Part shown: piece after piece, positions 32,398 through 46,064 of the stretch
How positions within the stretch are numbered: position 1 is the first letter of the stretch
How the letters are laid out: the number at the start of each line of letters is the position of its first letter
Origin: Enoplolaimus lenunculus
Lineage: Eukaryota > Nematoda > Enoplea > Enoplida > Thoracostomopsidae
Length of the DNA: 64,000 nucleotides
Reading direction: 5' to 3'
Assembly: GCA_030248215.1 (NCBI GenBank)
Contig: JASANG010000228.1
Location: 62,001 to 126,000 of the forward strand
Program-made: the position numbers and the translations under genes
The notes under the pieces: model-generated
The model's database searches: none
The model's input: only the letters and a program-made list of their open reading frames with translations
What the model was told of the DNA's origin: nothing

Positions 32398-33992
32398 GTC
32401 TAGTACAGTACGCAATACAGTTAGAAGTTTATTTCAAGACATAGTCGTAAAGCAGACCATGTTAGTTATACGGGATAATCGTAAGCCTAGCCATAATCCG
32501 TATGGATGAGCCTATTCCTAATGCGGGGTTCACGTTATTACCGGGGCAGCTTTGGACATATTTTGTTCCTATTTCACTATTGGGTAACATTTTGTCTGCT
32601 TATTGACTCCACCGCTGACTATCATATGATATTCGCTGTAATTTTGGAAGATCATGTGCTATTCGCATAAATGTCCAACAGAATCAGGTGACATACCGAA
32701 AATTGTTTATGGGCTGGGTTTATTGGCATTTGCATAAATGTCTTAAAAAGTTTCCGCGTATTAATTAGGATGTTTGCGTATTGCTATATCCAGTGCAATT
32801 GAAATTTCGTTACAAATAATACTCATGATTTAATCTGATTCGATACGGAAGCTTGTTAAATACATTGTTTCACACCACTCATCAACAACCCTATGGTGTA
32901 AGAACTATCGAAACTCAAATGACCTGTGCTTTGAGTATTTGTTCTGTAACCTTGTACTGCTACACAAATTGCTATCAGCGATTGAACCGAAATTTTTTCT
33001 GTCAATGTTTGGTTATTTATTGCAATAAATTGTTGCTTAGCTGCGTTTTATTGGTACTATGTGAGTTTTTCTGATTTTGGTTGTAAAATATCGTCGTAGA
33101 AGAAACAAGTCTAAAATTGGTGATTATTTCAAGTTCGGATAAAGTGTTGGAAAGACAGTACGCCCCCAGCTATTTCAGCCCTGAAAAAGTCAAAAAATCA
33201 ACCGCGACTTTTTTCTGATTGCAAAAAGTTGGAACCACTTCGTTCATATCAATAGTTTAAGTTTTTTGGTTCTGCGACGCGTTAAAATACAAAAGTTAAC
33301 GTCTTAAAATTGTATCACCGGGAAATCCTGGCGACATAGCGTAAACTTATTTTATACGTTGTTGAATAGTGTGCAAAGATGAATCAGTAGGCATTTTTTG
33401 GGCTAATACTATCTGAAAAGGAAAAAATTTTATACTTCCAGCATTTGATTTGACATGTCTTCGAACCTGAGCAGCTACCTGTAGATTTTTCGCCGGGTAT
33501 TAAACTGGATAGTTGATCGCTTGCTGCAAATCGTCTGATTTACATTATAAGAAATTTATAAACAATTTTTAAGTTTAAGAATTTTAGTTTAAATGAGACT
33601 TTACCAAAAGTTTTAAAAAAATTTAATATTTGTTGATATTTTTGCCACGATTGCGTTTAACTACTATTTTATATACTTGCAACAATTGAAATTACGACTA
33701 CTATGGCAAATAAAAAACTGGTTTAACGGTTTTGATTTCAATTGACATTCGATTGGCTCGTTTCTATCAATTCACTCGATTTTGGTTAAAGAAATTGATT
33801 CATATCTTCTATTGATATTAAAACGATCTCTAGCAATTCGTTCAAATTGTTGTGTCAGTTAACTTGTTCAAGTCAAATAAGTTAACAAGTATATTACATG
33901 ATTTAACAGCATTACTTAATTCTAGCCTATTGTGATATTGGAGAAATAATAAATTTCTAGGCTATAATTACAATTACTTATTGCTAGTAGCA
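32398..33992. other. NF-YC to CIP2A intergenic interval
   Basis: A weak telomere-motif scrap (32474-32524, GTAAGCCTAGCC and TGGATGAGCCTATTCC) follows the NF-YC stop. The rest, including the presumed CIP2A promoter, shows no repeat or gene that I recognise. Confidence 0.55.
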
Positions 33993-36900
33993 ATGGAGGG
34001 GCTTATGGCAGCAACACCGAATTTGGTGATTCAGTTTATGGAATATCGTACACAGAATTCTGCGCTTCAGCTAAGTATCAATATCGAGGTAAATGTATAT
34101 TATGTTATGTATCTGGCGTTAAGCAAATAGTCCTGGCAATAAATTTTGGTGTCGGCGCTATAGTTGATTTGGTAAATGTGGCTATGCGTATTGTAATTTA
34201 TTTGTTTGGTTATATTTTCGTTTACTTGCAGACACTGAATGCTATAGCGAAAGATCCAATGGAATGCGTAAAATTTAACAAAAGTCAACTCGAAATGAAC
34301 GACTGTTTGTCGGCTTTACTTCGAGCCATTGCGCCGCCTGTGAGTCATACGGTGGCGATTGATCTGTATCGTAAAATATTCGCATTTTTGTCAACATTAG
34401 GTAAGACAGAAACGACGATTATACTATGTTAAGTACTTTATAAACTTTAGTGTACCGTGTGAAAATTTGGTAAGGGGACATTCACTCTGGATCTATAATA
34501 TAAGACTGGCAAACGAGTTCAAAAGAAATGTGTGTGTATACATTGTTTGAAACGAAATATACTTATGCTATTTTTCCCATCAAAATACGACACGAGAATC
34601 GTTACGGTTAACGCTTGTAAATTCGTAACGTTGTGCACTATAGTTGAGTGACGCTTGGACATTCTTGCGTTGGCAAATCAAAAGAGTGTGGGCATAGCAG
34701 AAGCAGCGTTTGATCGGCTCGTATATCGCTGTTAGAAAAATGTTACATAGCATATTTCAGCTGTTGGGGTACTGTTGCTGCCGGTAACATTTACATTTGT
34801 ACGTGATGTAATTGTTTTTCAGCTTGCAATTGTCATCAAATCAAAATGTTTCTTGCGTCGAATGATCGTCTAATATCAACGTTGTACTATCATATTGAAA
34901 CGTATAATGCGGCTGAAGCAAACGATGACTATCTTATGCAGGTACGTCACGAATAATTATATCTATTGTGTTACGTTGCATTGGCGCTTATAGAGTTATG
35001 TTGTGGAAATTTGTGACATGTGGATACCGAAATTTTTTGCCGATGTCGAGCCTTATTTTGAAATTTTGCCGAACCGATGACCATATTCAAGAAAACGCTG
35101 ATTAGTACTGATGCCGATTAATGTTATATTCCTAGTGGCAAAGATGGGAGTCGGAGTGTCGGTCTCAGTCTCGGTCTCGGCAAGTCTCGGTATTTGGTAG
35201 GGCTCGGTCTCGGTTTTTTGAGTCTCGATAGTTTGGAACATATTACCAGAAGTCTACGATCCAGCAAATGTATCGCAGTATTCCTGAGTTAAGTGATGCC
35301 TGATGAATAAAATTTCGCTGTGGGCCGGTCTTAGTAGTCAGGCTTTGGTCTCAGTCTCGGTTTTTAACCAAGACCGCCCACCAATGCCTAGCTGAAACGC
35401 TTGAAATACGAACTGGAATTTAATTTTTATGTTTCAGGCCTTTATTTTGCTAGAGGTTATAACGTACGATGGTCCTAGTTCCATGTTAGATGATGTGCGT
35501 GATATAGCAGCGCTGATGTCATCAAAGATGTAGGTTTTGCGTATGCTGTATACGTATATGTACGCAGATTACAACTACTGAGGATTATGCTGAAGTTTAC
35601 AAAGCACGATAATTATTTTTGGCAGTTTTTCACGTTTATTTCAGTCTCATGATTAGCATATTGGCTGTTCACTTTGCGATATTTATTAAAAATGTGCCAA
35701 TACCAAAATTTTTGTCAATGCCGATTCTTATTTTGAAGATTTGCCGATGCCGATTCCAACTTTGGTACACCATGCTTAAACAAAAGATCGGATACTATGT
35801 TAAATCATTATGCGAACACTTAAACTTTAACCACCATAAACGATTTCATGATAACGGTTCGTTTCAATTAATTTTTTCACACGCAAACGCAAGACAGATA
35901 ACAGTTCCGAGAGACGCTGGTATACGCTAAGAAGTGATATCGTTAGTATTCCAACTGACTGTTATGTGCAAGTGCCGATTATTATTGATACGAATGCCGA
36001 TTAAGCGCCACGTTCATTACATAAATGCAATTTTGATTATTTTCAGTTTGAACACAGCTGTTCCTGAAGCATTGTTGAAATGTTGCATAGGAATCCTGCG
36101 TAATTTGTGCTTAAGCACCCATGGGTTTGCCAACATTTTAAAGCGAGATGTAAGTTTTACATTTTGCTTACCCAATCTCGAGTGAGGACGGTTTGTCTCA
36201 AAGGAGTTTCCGCGCTCAGCACCGGGTGAATTTGATTGTGGTGGGCGAAGCCCCCGCGGCACTGGCAAATGCCAGTAAGTGAAATATTAGCCTATCTCGG
36301 TTATAAGGCGACATTGAATGATTCATTGACTCTGAGATTTCTAACTTTGTGGATTTTATTTTATGAATTGTTTTAAGACGATGTTTCTCATTTTGTTTCA
36401 TTACTCCTGTACTTGCAGTCGTCAGTTGGACAACAGTTGTTATAAAATTTGACAAGCCTTGAACATATAATGAACGATTTGTGCTTTTATTTGTATTTCA
36501 CAATAAATCTGTAATTTTAGGCAAACTACCGTGCGGTTTGCAAGAGACTTGCAGATTTGACATCTAACGAACATACAGGTGTTGTTATTGCGATACTTTC
36601 GTTGTTCAGTTGCTTAGACGAGACGTTACGGCAGAAGGTAGCCATCCTGTGCTTACGCCGTACAATACTGTTCTTTAGTCTTTTGATTGCAGTAGTGATG
36701 TTGACCGGAAGAAGTTTGTGGACTTGTTGTGCGCCGCTTTTTCTTCGTAGTGGTTGGAGGACCAATTCAGTCCTGACAATTTAATCAGCCGTTGTTGGTG
36801 AAAGAACATTAAATAAGCTCCAACAGAATATTCTGCTGTTCGCGATGAGAATGTCTTACTTGTCTTACTTGCATTTCAATTTAAAATTTCAACGAAGTGA

Positions 36901-39900
36901 TTGAACAGTGTGCTGGCAGTGTTGTTTTTAGGTATTTCGAAGCACAAATTTACACAGAAGCTTTCAATGTATTTGCAATATATTGATGCGCGGCAGTCAT
37001 TTACTCGCACGTCATTATGCTGTTGATCTTTTGATATGCGGCTTACAGTCTCCTGATGTTGCGCAGCTTTTAGTTAGGTATATACGTCTTAAAAATTGCT
37101 GATCTATTTGTGCTCTCGAACTTTAATTATGAAACCCCGTTTGTTGTAGCGTGGAAATCGAAACCAGTTGTTAATAAAGGAACAAACGTGCAAAAAATTT
37201 TATAAATATTTTTCAAATAATAAATATTTAACTTTTTTAAGTATTTGATTTTGTAAATTGATCATCAGAAATTTTATACGTAACTACAATTATTCACTAC
37301 TTCGTTTCAGGTATTTTAGTACAAGTCTGAATTAATTATTGAAACGCAGTGGTTAAGCAATTGTATTGAAATTATATTGTTTCATTTATAATATTCTGTT
37401 GATTTGTGCATTAGCAGTTTCATCCGTTGTTTCAGTTACCAACACTTCCAGCCGTCGCTTGTGCAAATATCACAGCTGTTTGCGACACTTTCTACGACGG
37501 ATAACGAACTTTTAAAAGTCCTGGCAATATAAATTATTTTCTAAACATTAACTAGTTTAGTCCAACTAGAAGCCAGTTTATTGAGCTTAATTGGAAAACA
37601 TTTAACACTAAGCTTTTTTCATATAACTCAAGTGTCAACATATGTTTTAGTTTATAGTGTAAACAAAGATTTATATTCTTTTGGCCAGTTAATAACGTAC
37701 TGTCTCCACGTGATATCGTGCATTTATAACTATTGAAAATCGTCTGAAAATCACCATTGCTTTGTATTTGTTAGAGAACTTACTGCTATCAATTTTCTGT
37801 TTTGTTTCTGAACAGATTTATGAATTGTTCAACTACTTTTTGTTAACCACGATTTTGCAACGGAATGCAGTAACAGCGCTCTGTCAAAGCTATGCCGAGA
37901 CGAGTAAAACCGCCGACGCACCGATTTCTAGTGTGATCTCACATTGTCAGCCTGAACGATCAGCCTTACCTCGAGTTCCCGTCGAAGGGTTCAAGCTTTT
38001 AGCTGCTTTTGTGAAAGTACGATAGCAGCCTTTGGATTGTAAAAATATTGAATTTGAATTGTAATCTCAGTTGACAAAGCAGCAGATATAAGTGATTTAA
38101 ATCTTCTGCAGGTTAAATGACATCACTTTAACGTTTGTCATAAAAGTTTCACATTAAAATATATTGTGGATCTTGTTTATTTTAGTGGGTACCAATAAAA
38201 TATCGCTACCTTTTACACATTTTATTTATTTTGTTTGCTTTAGACTTCAGATCAAACAACACTTCCAGTGGATATGAAGAAGTTTGTATATTCGTGGGTA
38301 TCTAGCGGCCGTCTTAACGACACTTCATCGGCATTGTCTTGTTCGTGTTGTGCGTATTTTTATCGATTTCTGACAGGTTAGTTTGAAAATTTATTTTCTA
38401 TCATTTGGCTTTTTGTAAAACATTTAGTTTTTCCGTGGTAGGTTTGTCAACCAGTTCTTCTGTATTTTTTAAAATTGCACATTCGCTTAAACGTTTTCGT
38501 TAACTATTGCTTGGTTGTGTACCATCAGCCGAAGTTTGCGTTTTGTGTAAACCGCAGCATGTAACGCTTTAACCATAGTGCAAATCTCTGTCAGTGAACT
38601 TTAATTGAGTAGTAGTTTGTTCAAGTTTATTTACACCTGTAAAGTTTATTTTCTACGTTTACTTCACGTTGCTCGCTGCGCAGAAAGACTAAAACTTTAG
38701 AATTTTGCCGATAAACTTACTCCAGATAAGTTATACAGGACAAATTCTAAATATCTAATTCGCTGTAGTAAAATAATGTCGTGTTTAGTTTTGCTCAATT
38801 CAAATTCCTTTGACGGTACTACGTTAGTGCCCTGCTTTGATGCTCAACAATTTGACCAAACACTTCAGTGTCTTTCAACTGCATTTTATTCCGGCACTTT
38901 GTCGCGCAGTTTTAAGTAAGTCATCATTATGATTCGTGACTTCACGTAAATTATTTTTGAAACCTAACACGTTAGGCGTGGCCAGGATATTGGAAATGGA
39001 ATCTCGTTTTTTTTTAAATTTGAACAGAGTTTCCTGTGTTACCAAGTGAAACCGTATCTAAAACTCTGGACAAAATGCTAAATTGTAGTTGACCCTAAAG
39101 CATCCCTTGGCTACGCCCTTGAATTTAACATGGTTTATATAGCACATCATAAATGTATGTGCATGGATGTGCTCTACATATTTATTCGTGAAAACATCAA
39201 TACATGTGCAGTGATATCATTTTTTCTGCTAGTAAGATGGACCCAAGTCTTATATTGAAAACATGATATTGTGTATTTTTATTGTTTATTTTTCTTTTTA
39301 GAGCTGCTGTAGCGCACGCGGTTGTCTGCTGTATCACGCTTTTGCGAAGCTTAAAAGATTATGCTTCTGATTTTGGCTTAATATTTAATCGAGCGCTTGT
39401 TACTGGTGAAATGCAGCAATTGATTAAAGCATCGACCGTTGTGTGCTTGTTTTCATCATCGTACTCGGTGACCAGTGTAAAGATGTCAAGTCGAGATATG
39501 ATCATTGATGCTCTCACTTTCATTCAGGTGCTAAATACTGATAACAATCAGAATGGTGTAGTGGCTGGGTAAGTCAGGTGCTGGTATGGTGCATGACTGT
39601 TGTTTAGCGTCGACATTGTAAAGTTTTGTTATTACATGGGTATAGTGAACATTATTACCGGTAGGCGTGGTTTGAGATTTGATGCATCTTTCAAACGTTT
39701 TAAGACAATATGCCTTTTTCCTCGAAAAAGATTCTGGAAATGCGATGTAGACTTGTGCTTGATTTTATAATGATGCCGCACCTGTTGTCACCTTTGGTTT
39801 GGTGCACCGAGTTAATTTTTTTGGACTTTCAGTAATATTTCTCATTTTAGAATTGCTGATAATATTACCGCTGAAGTTGCTTTGCTTCAAGCAAGTGGGA

Positions 39901-42674
39901 CAGATTCTGTGGCGTCGGCGCTATATCGCTTGCCAGACGGTTCTCATCCTCAGGCGATTTCGTTACCCGTTGATTCTCAAGGTGTCTCTGGACCGGTGCC
40001 CGTGTGGACCTCAGCGACAGCGACTCAGGGTACGGTTGCTCAAAATGGACCTCTCACGAATGGAATCACTGCAACATGTTCCAGTTTAACAGAAGAACAG
40101 GCACGAACAGTCGATGTGCTTATTGATAAATTCCGTAAAAATATGGAGGTAGGCAGGCGTATGTGTAAATATCAGCCAGTTGTTTGAAAAAAATGGGTCT
40201 AAGATTTTTGGATATCAAATTATTTACTATCTAGTGTTTGAAAAGAATAAATTTAAAGAACGGCTTTATGTGCTGAAAGTTTTGTCGAGTTATCTGACAA
40301 ACCTCATTTGTAAATCTAATTTGTAATATTTTTGTTTTGTATTCCAGGTCACTGATCCAAACATTTCAGAATTAATCGCAATGTATGAAAGAAAAATTGA
40401 ACATTTAAAAGTAGTTTCTGCATTTTTAGTTTTTTGCAAATATTTATATACACTGTTACGTTGCGCAAAAGAGTGTAGAAATATTTTAATTACAAGCTTT
40501 GAACTAGGATAAAGTGAAATCCTTTGTATGCGTTTGTTCACGGTTTTGGTAATTAAAGTTTTTTTGTTTAGTTAACAGTGTTTGTGGCAAAATTATCTGC
40601 CTAACACTACTTTATTATCGTTGCGTTTTTTAAGCCTTGCATTGTAATAGGATAACAGCTAATTTTGGAACCGACTACACAAATCGCATATATCGATTCT
40701 GAAGGTATGCGTTAGCGCTGGATTATTTTCAGGCAATGGAAAGTGCAAATTTTAGTATTCTGAAAGCTCGTCAAACTGAGCTACGAAGTTGCCATTCCGT
40801 AATCGCTCAACAAAGGCAAATGATACTTGATACCGATTCCGAGGTGCTTGGTTGTGTATTTATCCTGAGGTTTCAATTGAAATTTCTAATTTGGAGCGAG
40901 GTTACGCTTTGATTGTTCTGTATAATCCAATATTTTTAGCGCTACAAGCATACATGAGAGTACGGATGTTAACTAAAATTTTAGTCTCCCAACGGTGAGG
41001 TGAATACAAGAAGAATGTTTCTACGCAAACTGTGTCTGGCGAGTGTTTGGAATACGACGTAGCGGTTGGTTATTCTGTGGATGTTGAGTATGGCAGCTCT
41101 TTGTTCACGAGTTGCGTTTATTCGTACAATTCTGGTGCCGCATTTTGCGTACCGAATTTATGTTCAGTGTTTTAGGCTGCTCGACTTCGAACCTTTATTC
41201 GTGAAATGGAGGCCCAGTAAGTTGTTTATCCAACTTTTCAGCACCAGTCAATGTCACTTTCAATAAGGTGAAACGAATGTTGAAATCAAAGTCAGTCGTA
41301 GTGGTCTTCATAGTTCGCTTTAAACGTTTGAAATAAGTTGCTGGACCTTTTATTGAGGAAAACTACAAACACTTCGTGGAATGAAGTTTCTTTGGTTATT
41401 TTTTCAGGGTTCAAGCTGCTCGTGTCGAACACGAAAATGAACGAAGGTTAGCAATTTTCAAATTCCGCAAAAAATATTTTGTTTTAGTTTTTTGGCCCAG
41501 TACGGCTTACATTCGGTTTGCAATTCTATGAAAGCGGCGGTCGTCATGTAGGTTAATGTTATATAGAACAGTCCAAAGTCGTCCTGTTTTTGCATCAAAA
41601 TGTTTGGAGTTGAAAGTCAGCTTGTCAGATGGCCTTTAAATTGCCCGATATTAAAAAGTTTTTAATGCAAATTTGTTTTCAATTACGTTATAGCTTTAAT
41701 ACGTTTGTTTCTCGTTTCAGCAAACTTGCTCGAGCATCAAGCGAACTGGAACGATTGCAAAATGAGTATAACGAATGTATTAGAAGTAAGCTAACTTTGC
41801 CACATAATAACGCTATGTTTTTCAATACTGTCATTAATCACAATAGTGTAGAAATACGTGTGCGCAGTTTCACTGCCTATTGGCATTGTGTGGTCGTATG
41901 GTAACGATTTAATATACACAGAACGGTAATGTGATAAAATATTGATAATATAATTTTAAATTGAGCGTTAGCGAAAATTTTTCACTGTAGAGCCACAAAA
42001 TTATTTTGGTCTAAGCTGATTGTTAACTAACACGTCATTGTTTGCTAACATTTCCAGTAAAAAATAACCTGAAGGTGGACACATCGTTTTTAGCCAGGGA
42101 TCATGGAACTGTAAAGATTGATTGCGCTGTTCACGCACATAAACATTACCTTTCTGGCGTGAATATGGATAGTACCATTTATCATGGTCTGTGCCATTTC
42201 AGTGAAAGAACAGGAAGCAATTGAGCTTGAGAAAACTATTGAAACGTTGCAAGGATCGCTGCAAGATTTAGAGACTGAGAAGAAAGAGCTTCGCAAGGAG
42301 GTATTTTTGTTATAATATTGGTATTTTGTATACTGATCTGAGAAGTTTAACCTATTTCTGAGCAAGATTAAACTTTTTTGTATGGTTGCCGAAGAGAACG
42401 GCGTAGCATCCAAAACTCAATACCAAATGCTGTTTTTAGTTTAGGACAACGTGTTTATGCGGGCTTAGTGAAATTTAGGGTGATTGGCTCCTGTAACTGC
42501 TTAAGTTGATTCTTTTAAATTTATTATTAAAATATATTTGTGCTCTAGGTCCGAAAATTGACGAAAAATTTGCAAGAAGCTAAAGAAGAAAACGACAAGC
42601 TAATCGAAGTTCAAAACATAATTTCAAATTTAACAAACAAAGGATCAAACGGTGCTGCTCGAAAAGGAATGTAA
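33993..42674 (+). CDS. CIP2A: CIP2A homologue (inhibitor of protein phosphatase 2A)
   Basis: Twenty exons in matching phase give about 830 residues (human about 905): 33993-34088, 34232-34400, 34823-34941, 35438-35529, 36047-36149, 36521-36637, 36932-37077, 37436-37517, 37816-38016, 38244-38376, 38789-38915, 39302-39568, 39851-40148, 40348-40410, 40733-40843, 41176-41216, 41408-41446, 41721-41785, 42203-42300, 42549-42674. CIP2A stabilises MYC by restraining PP2A and, with TOPBP1, tethers broken mitotic chromosomes. Residues 1 to about 600 look like its armadillo-type helical repeats (ALLKCCIGILRNLCLSTHGF; HRSFQCICNILMRG; HYAVDLLICGL). The segment VLIDKFRKN...DPNISELIAMYERKIEHL matches the start of the CIP2A coiled coil, which then runs to the end. 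The exon 8 donor is the least certain: GT at 37518, or GC at 37524. A polyadenylation signal follows at 42732. Confidence 0.85.
34942..36046. repeat. Degenerate GCCGATNCCGATT repeats in CIP2A introns 3 and 4
   Basis: Apart from exon 4, these introns carry scattered blocks such as TTTTTGCCGATGTCGAGCC, GATTTGCCGATGCCGATTCC and a GTCTCGGTCTCGG cluster (35150-35225, 35340-35375). The same words recur inverted at about 43490-43622. They look like worn copies of an unidentified repeat. Confidence 0.5.
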
Positions 42675-42731
42675 ATGCTTGGCAAAACCTACTCTGTTCG
42701 GTGCTATTTAAATTCCACATGGTTTTGTGAA

Positions 42732-42737
42732 AATAAA
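42732..42737 (+). terminator. Polyadenylation signal AATAAA for CIP2A
   Basis: AATAAA lies 58 bases after the CIP2A stop codon, a usual distance for a 3' end signal. No competing signal is closer. Confidence 0.5.
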
Positions 42738-43792
42738 TTCATAAAAATCGTATAAATGACGTTTTCAGGGTCGGAGCACTTGATATTTACTGGATCCATC
42801 GAAGCTTAGTACATAGCTATCCTGTTTATTCTGATTGTGGAAAACATCAACCCGGATATTTTTGCGATATGATATTCCAAAATTCTACTAAATATGATAT
42901 TTATACAGGACAATGGAATTTGTGCACGCTAAATAAAACAGTAAAAAGTCGGATAATGCAGCATGAGGTGACGCGAAATTAGGTAGTAACGATGATGCTT
43001 ACGTAATTAATTTTAGCCAATATCTGCAATATGTTGTTAATTTGTTTGGTTTAACGGTAATTTTCTGTGAAATTTCGGAAATTCTTTCCTGAAAATTGTG
43101 ACAAAAGTAAAACGAAACGCGTTCAGAGATAAATTTTGCAAAATTATGCTAAATTTTGCTACCAAAATCGCCGGAACCACCTTCAAAAATTTTACCGGAG
43201 CCGGAGGCAGACCTCCAGTTGTTCCCTGATGTATAGAAATATATATGTGGTTGTACATAAACGGTTCATTTCATTTAATTTTTTCAAACACAAACGCGTG
43301 AGATAATAGAAAGTTTCCGCTGTTCTTCGCTCGCCTGTTTAAATTTTTTTCCACCAACCGCCTTTGGAACAGAGTGCAAAGCAACGTTGCTGCAGCAGCC
43401 TAGGTACATTAAACAATTTGACCCATAACAGTTTCCCTCTCTTATCAGACACACTGACCTGCGCCGAGGGGTATAATTGACAGCATTCCAACAGACTCTT
43501 ATATGTGCAAAAAGTATTGGCAAAGAATCGGCAATTTTTTGCAGTGCCAACGCAGATGCCGATACTCCCAAAAAGTGCCAATTATTACCGATTCTGGTGC
43601 CCTTTAATCGGCACATCCCTGGAAAATACCTGGGGGAAAATTACTCTGCTGGTGTAATTTTGTTAGGGAGAATATTACAATGGCAAAAATTACGCCTACA
43701 CCAGCAAAAAATGGACCTCGGGATTCTGTGGAATTACTCATAAGGTAACAAATGTATCCTTCGATGTGTTTCTCTAATCAGTTTTACTGGAG

Positions 43793-44108
43793 CTTGAAAA
43801 TTTGCCTCCGGCTCTGGTAGAGTTTTTGCCGGAGGTTGCGGCAATTTTGGTAGCGAAATTTTGCACAGTTTTACAAAATTTATTTATTTGGGGTGTTTCA
43901 CTTTAATTGATTACAATTTTGGCGAAAAATTGCCGAGATTTCGTAAAAACTGAGCGTAGAACCAAACGTTTTAATATTTATAACAACACAATACAGATAT
44001 TTGCTAAAATTAACAAAATAAACTCCATTTTAACTGCTTAATTTCACTTCACCTCCGACTGTTGCAAGTTTTGATGACCTTCGGCTCCGGTACTTTTCAC
44101 CTCTGGGT
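43793..44108. mobile_element. hAT-like CCGG-rich element, ends lost
   Basis: TTTGCCTCCGGCTCTGGTAG and TTGCCGGAGGTTGCGGCAAT at left, and TTCGGCTCCGGTACTTTTCA at right, match the 24266-24601 element. Terminal bases are not recognisable. A separate right-end fragment (GACCTCCAGTTGTTCCCTG) stops at 43228. Confidence 0.6.
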
Positions 44109-44780
44109 TATTTTTACGCTTAAAATTAGTTTACGTATATATATTCACAATTTTTCTTATAGATAAGCTGAAATTGTTCGATATGAAATTGCAAAAATTG
44201 TCCAAAATTTTAAACATCTTTGAAACTTTTACACTTCAATATCTTGTTTTCAATTTTCGTTATTTTGTCCACTATTCGTTTCCGTTATTTTTACCATCCG
44301 TTTGCACCCTGATACGCCCCTGTTTCTGCAGCCATATGTTAACGCTCTGTTGACGCTTTTTTGTGTTAAATTCCACGCCCGCTAGCCAATAATAGGCAAT
44401 CAGATAACAACTAGCAACAGATAACATATATTTAGTCAGCTTAATACTGTGATAAGCTTTATCTTTAAATAGTTCTGTTAACATGGCAGTGAGTATTAGT
44501 TTGGCTTTTACCACCAACGGACCACAAAACGCTTAGGCAAGCAACAAAATGTTCATGTAGTATTCAGAAAGGTGTTTTTTCAATTTAGGTTAAAAAATTT
44601 CAATTGTGCTTAAAGCACCGGAACTCGAATCTGCAACAATTTGTCGCCCTTCACCTCGTCACACGATATGTTGTCGGCCGCAACTATTTGTCACCACTAT
44701 ATGTTTTGAACCCGACTGCCTAACCTAAAGCCTAAGCTGTGAGTCGAATTGTAAAGCTCGACGAGTTATCGTACCTATTG

Positions 44781-44952
44781 CGCTATAAAAAATGGTGAGT
44801 CAAATTAACTCTGTATGAACCATTCTTTTCCTGACTACACAAACTTTAATTTGACTCTGGCGGAGTTGAATTTTGACTCAGTTTGTGTAGTCAGGAAAAG
44901 CATATTTCGGAGAGAGTCAATTTGACTAAAACCATCATTTTTTTTGCCATGT
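44781..44952. mobile_element. TA-flanked MITE, CACTGCAAAAAATGG family, diverged
   Basis: Left CTATAAAAAATGGTGAGTCA, right CATTTTTTTTGCC. Inner pairs are CTTTTCCTGACTACACAAAC / TTGTGTAGTCAGGAAAAG. Confidence 0.75.
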
Positions 44953-45165
44953 GGTGGCCGACGAAATGCCCGGGCGGCGAGTTTTCAAGATGACAAAATG
45001 TCGGCTTACAAGTGGTCGGTTGACGAGTTGACGGACGACAAACTGTTGTGATACCAGAAAAAAACACTGTGGCCAAAACCTAAGCTTAAAGTATTCCATA
45101 CCTTTACTTTGAAGGATGATAGTCTTAAACGATCAGACTGGTGACAGGTTTATCATCTTTATAAT

Positions 45166-45390
45166 CTAGTGACCGTGTCGAATGTGTAGTGTTTATAACA
45201 ATATCTACCAGCGAACAGTCCAGTATACACAAGACCGTGAGAACATCCTTGGGGTCGATGATAAAGTCCCGATAGCCTAGTGGTCATCACGGTATACACC
45301 TTCCATACGAGAAGGCTGCGGCGTTCGAATCACATCTTGAAACTGGACAACAGATGAAATTGGAAATGTTTTTATCAGGAAAAGGGTTAA
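45166..45390. mobile_element. tRNA-like element related to the 51985-52523 pair
   Basis: A-box match TAGCCTAGTGGTCA (45273-45286) and B-box match GTTCGAATC (45323-45331). The tail GAAATTGGAAATGTTTTT then AAAGGGTTAACG aligns with the other copies. The anticodon-loop position 33 is not T and the stems are poor, so it is not a functional tRNA. The left terminus is unclear. Confidence 0.6.
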
Positions 45391-45654
45391 CGAAAACATT
45401 CTTCATAAGTATCTTAAGGAAGGCTAGAGGTTCTATAGCATGGTTACCATGGAAAATCTTTCGATTCAGGGCTACGAAGTTACTTGTGGGGCTAACAGGC
45501 CACCGCCTCCCTGATTACAATAGAGAATGCTTCGGTCTTAAATATTTTGACGTATGCGGACTACGATGGTGGGGACCGACAGGCTAATAGCATCGTCGCT
45601 CTTCCTTTGAACCGTACCCGAGAATAAATAGATATGTGAAACCAAGATGCGATG

Positions 45655-46064
45655 ATCACTGTTTACAAGAGTGTGCAACTTAGTACAAATTGTGTGGTAC
45701 ACAATGTTTCACCGGACGCTGCGTTTTTGGTCGTTTCCCCTTATTCAGGAGAGAAGTGATTGATGGTTGAAACGAAGAATTCGCACGATTTTCAAAAGTG
45801 TAAAATCTGTAAGGGTTACGCTATACTTTGCTGAGTCGGACGCCGGCACGCGGCCGCATGCGACGGCGTGCGAGCGGCGGGCGGCGAGTATAGCGCAACC
45901 CTTTAATTTACCGTTGAAATATTTCAACGTGTGCAATTAAAAAATTAGTTATTCTCCTAAATAAAGAGGGTAGGCCAAAAACGCAACGTGCGCTTGATGC
46001 ATACTTTTGTACACATAATGTACCCAGTTGGACACTCTTGTAAAAAGACAATGTCCATTCACTG
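45655..46064. mobile_element. MITE, GCAACGCGTGCCGGGT family, copy 3
   Basis: The left part (GAGTGTGCAACTTAGTAC, GCTGCGTTTTTGGTCG) and right part (GCCAAAAACGCAACGTGCGC, CCCAGTTGGACACTCTTG) are inverted. It is enlarged by the insert at 45811-45903. Confidence 0.7.
45811..45903. mobile_element. Small GC-rich inverted-repeat element
   Basis: AAGGGTTACGCTATACT at left is inverted as AGTATAGCGCAACCCTT at right. The centre is strikingly GC-rich (GGCACGCGGCCGCATGCG). A truncated relative (TATACTTTACTGTGCCGGAC, then CGCGTGCCG) lies at about 46078-46146. Confidence 0.75.
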
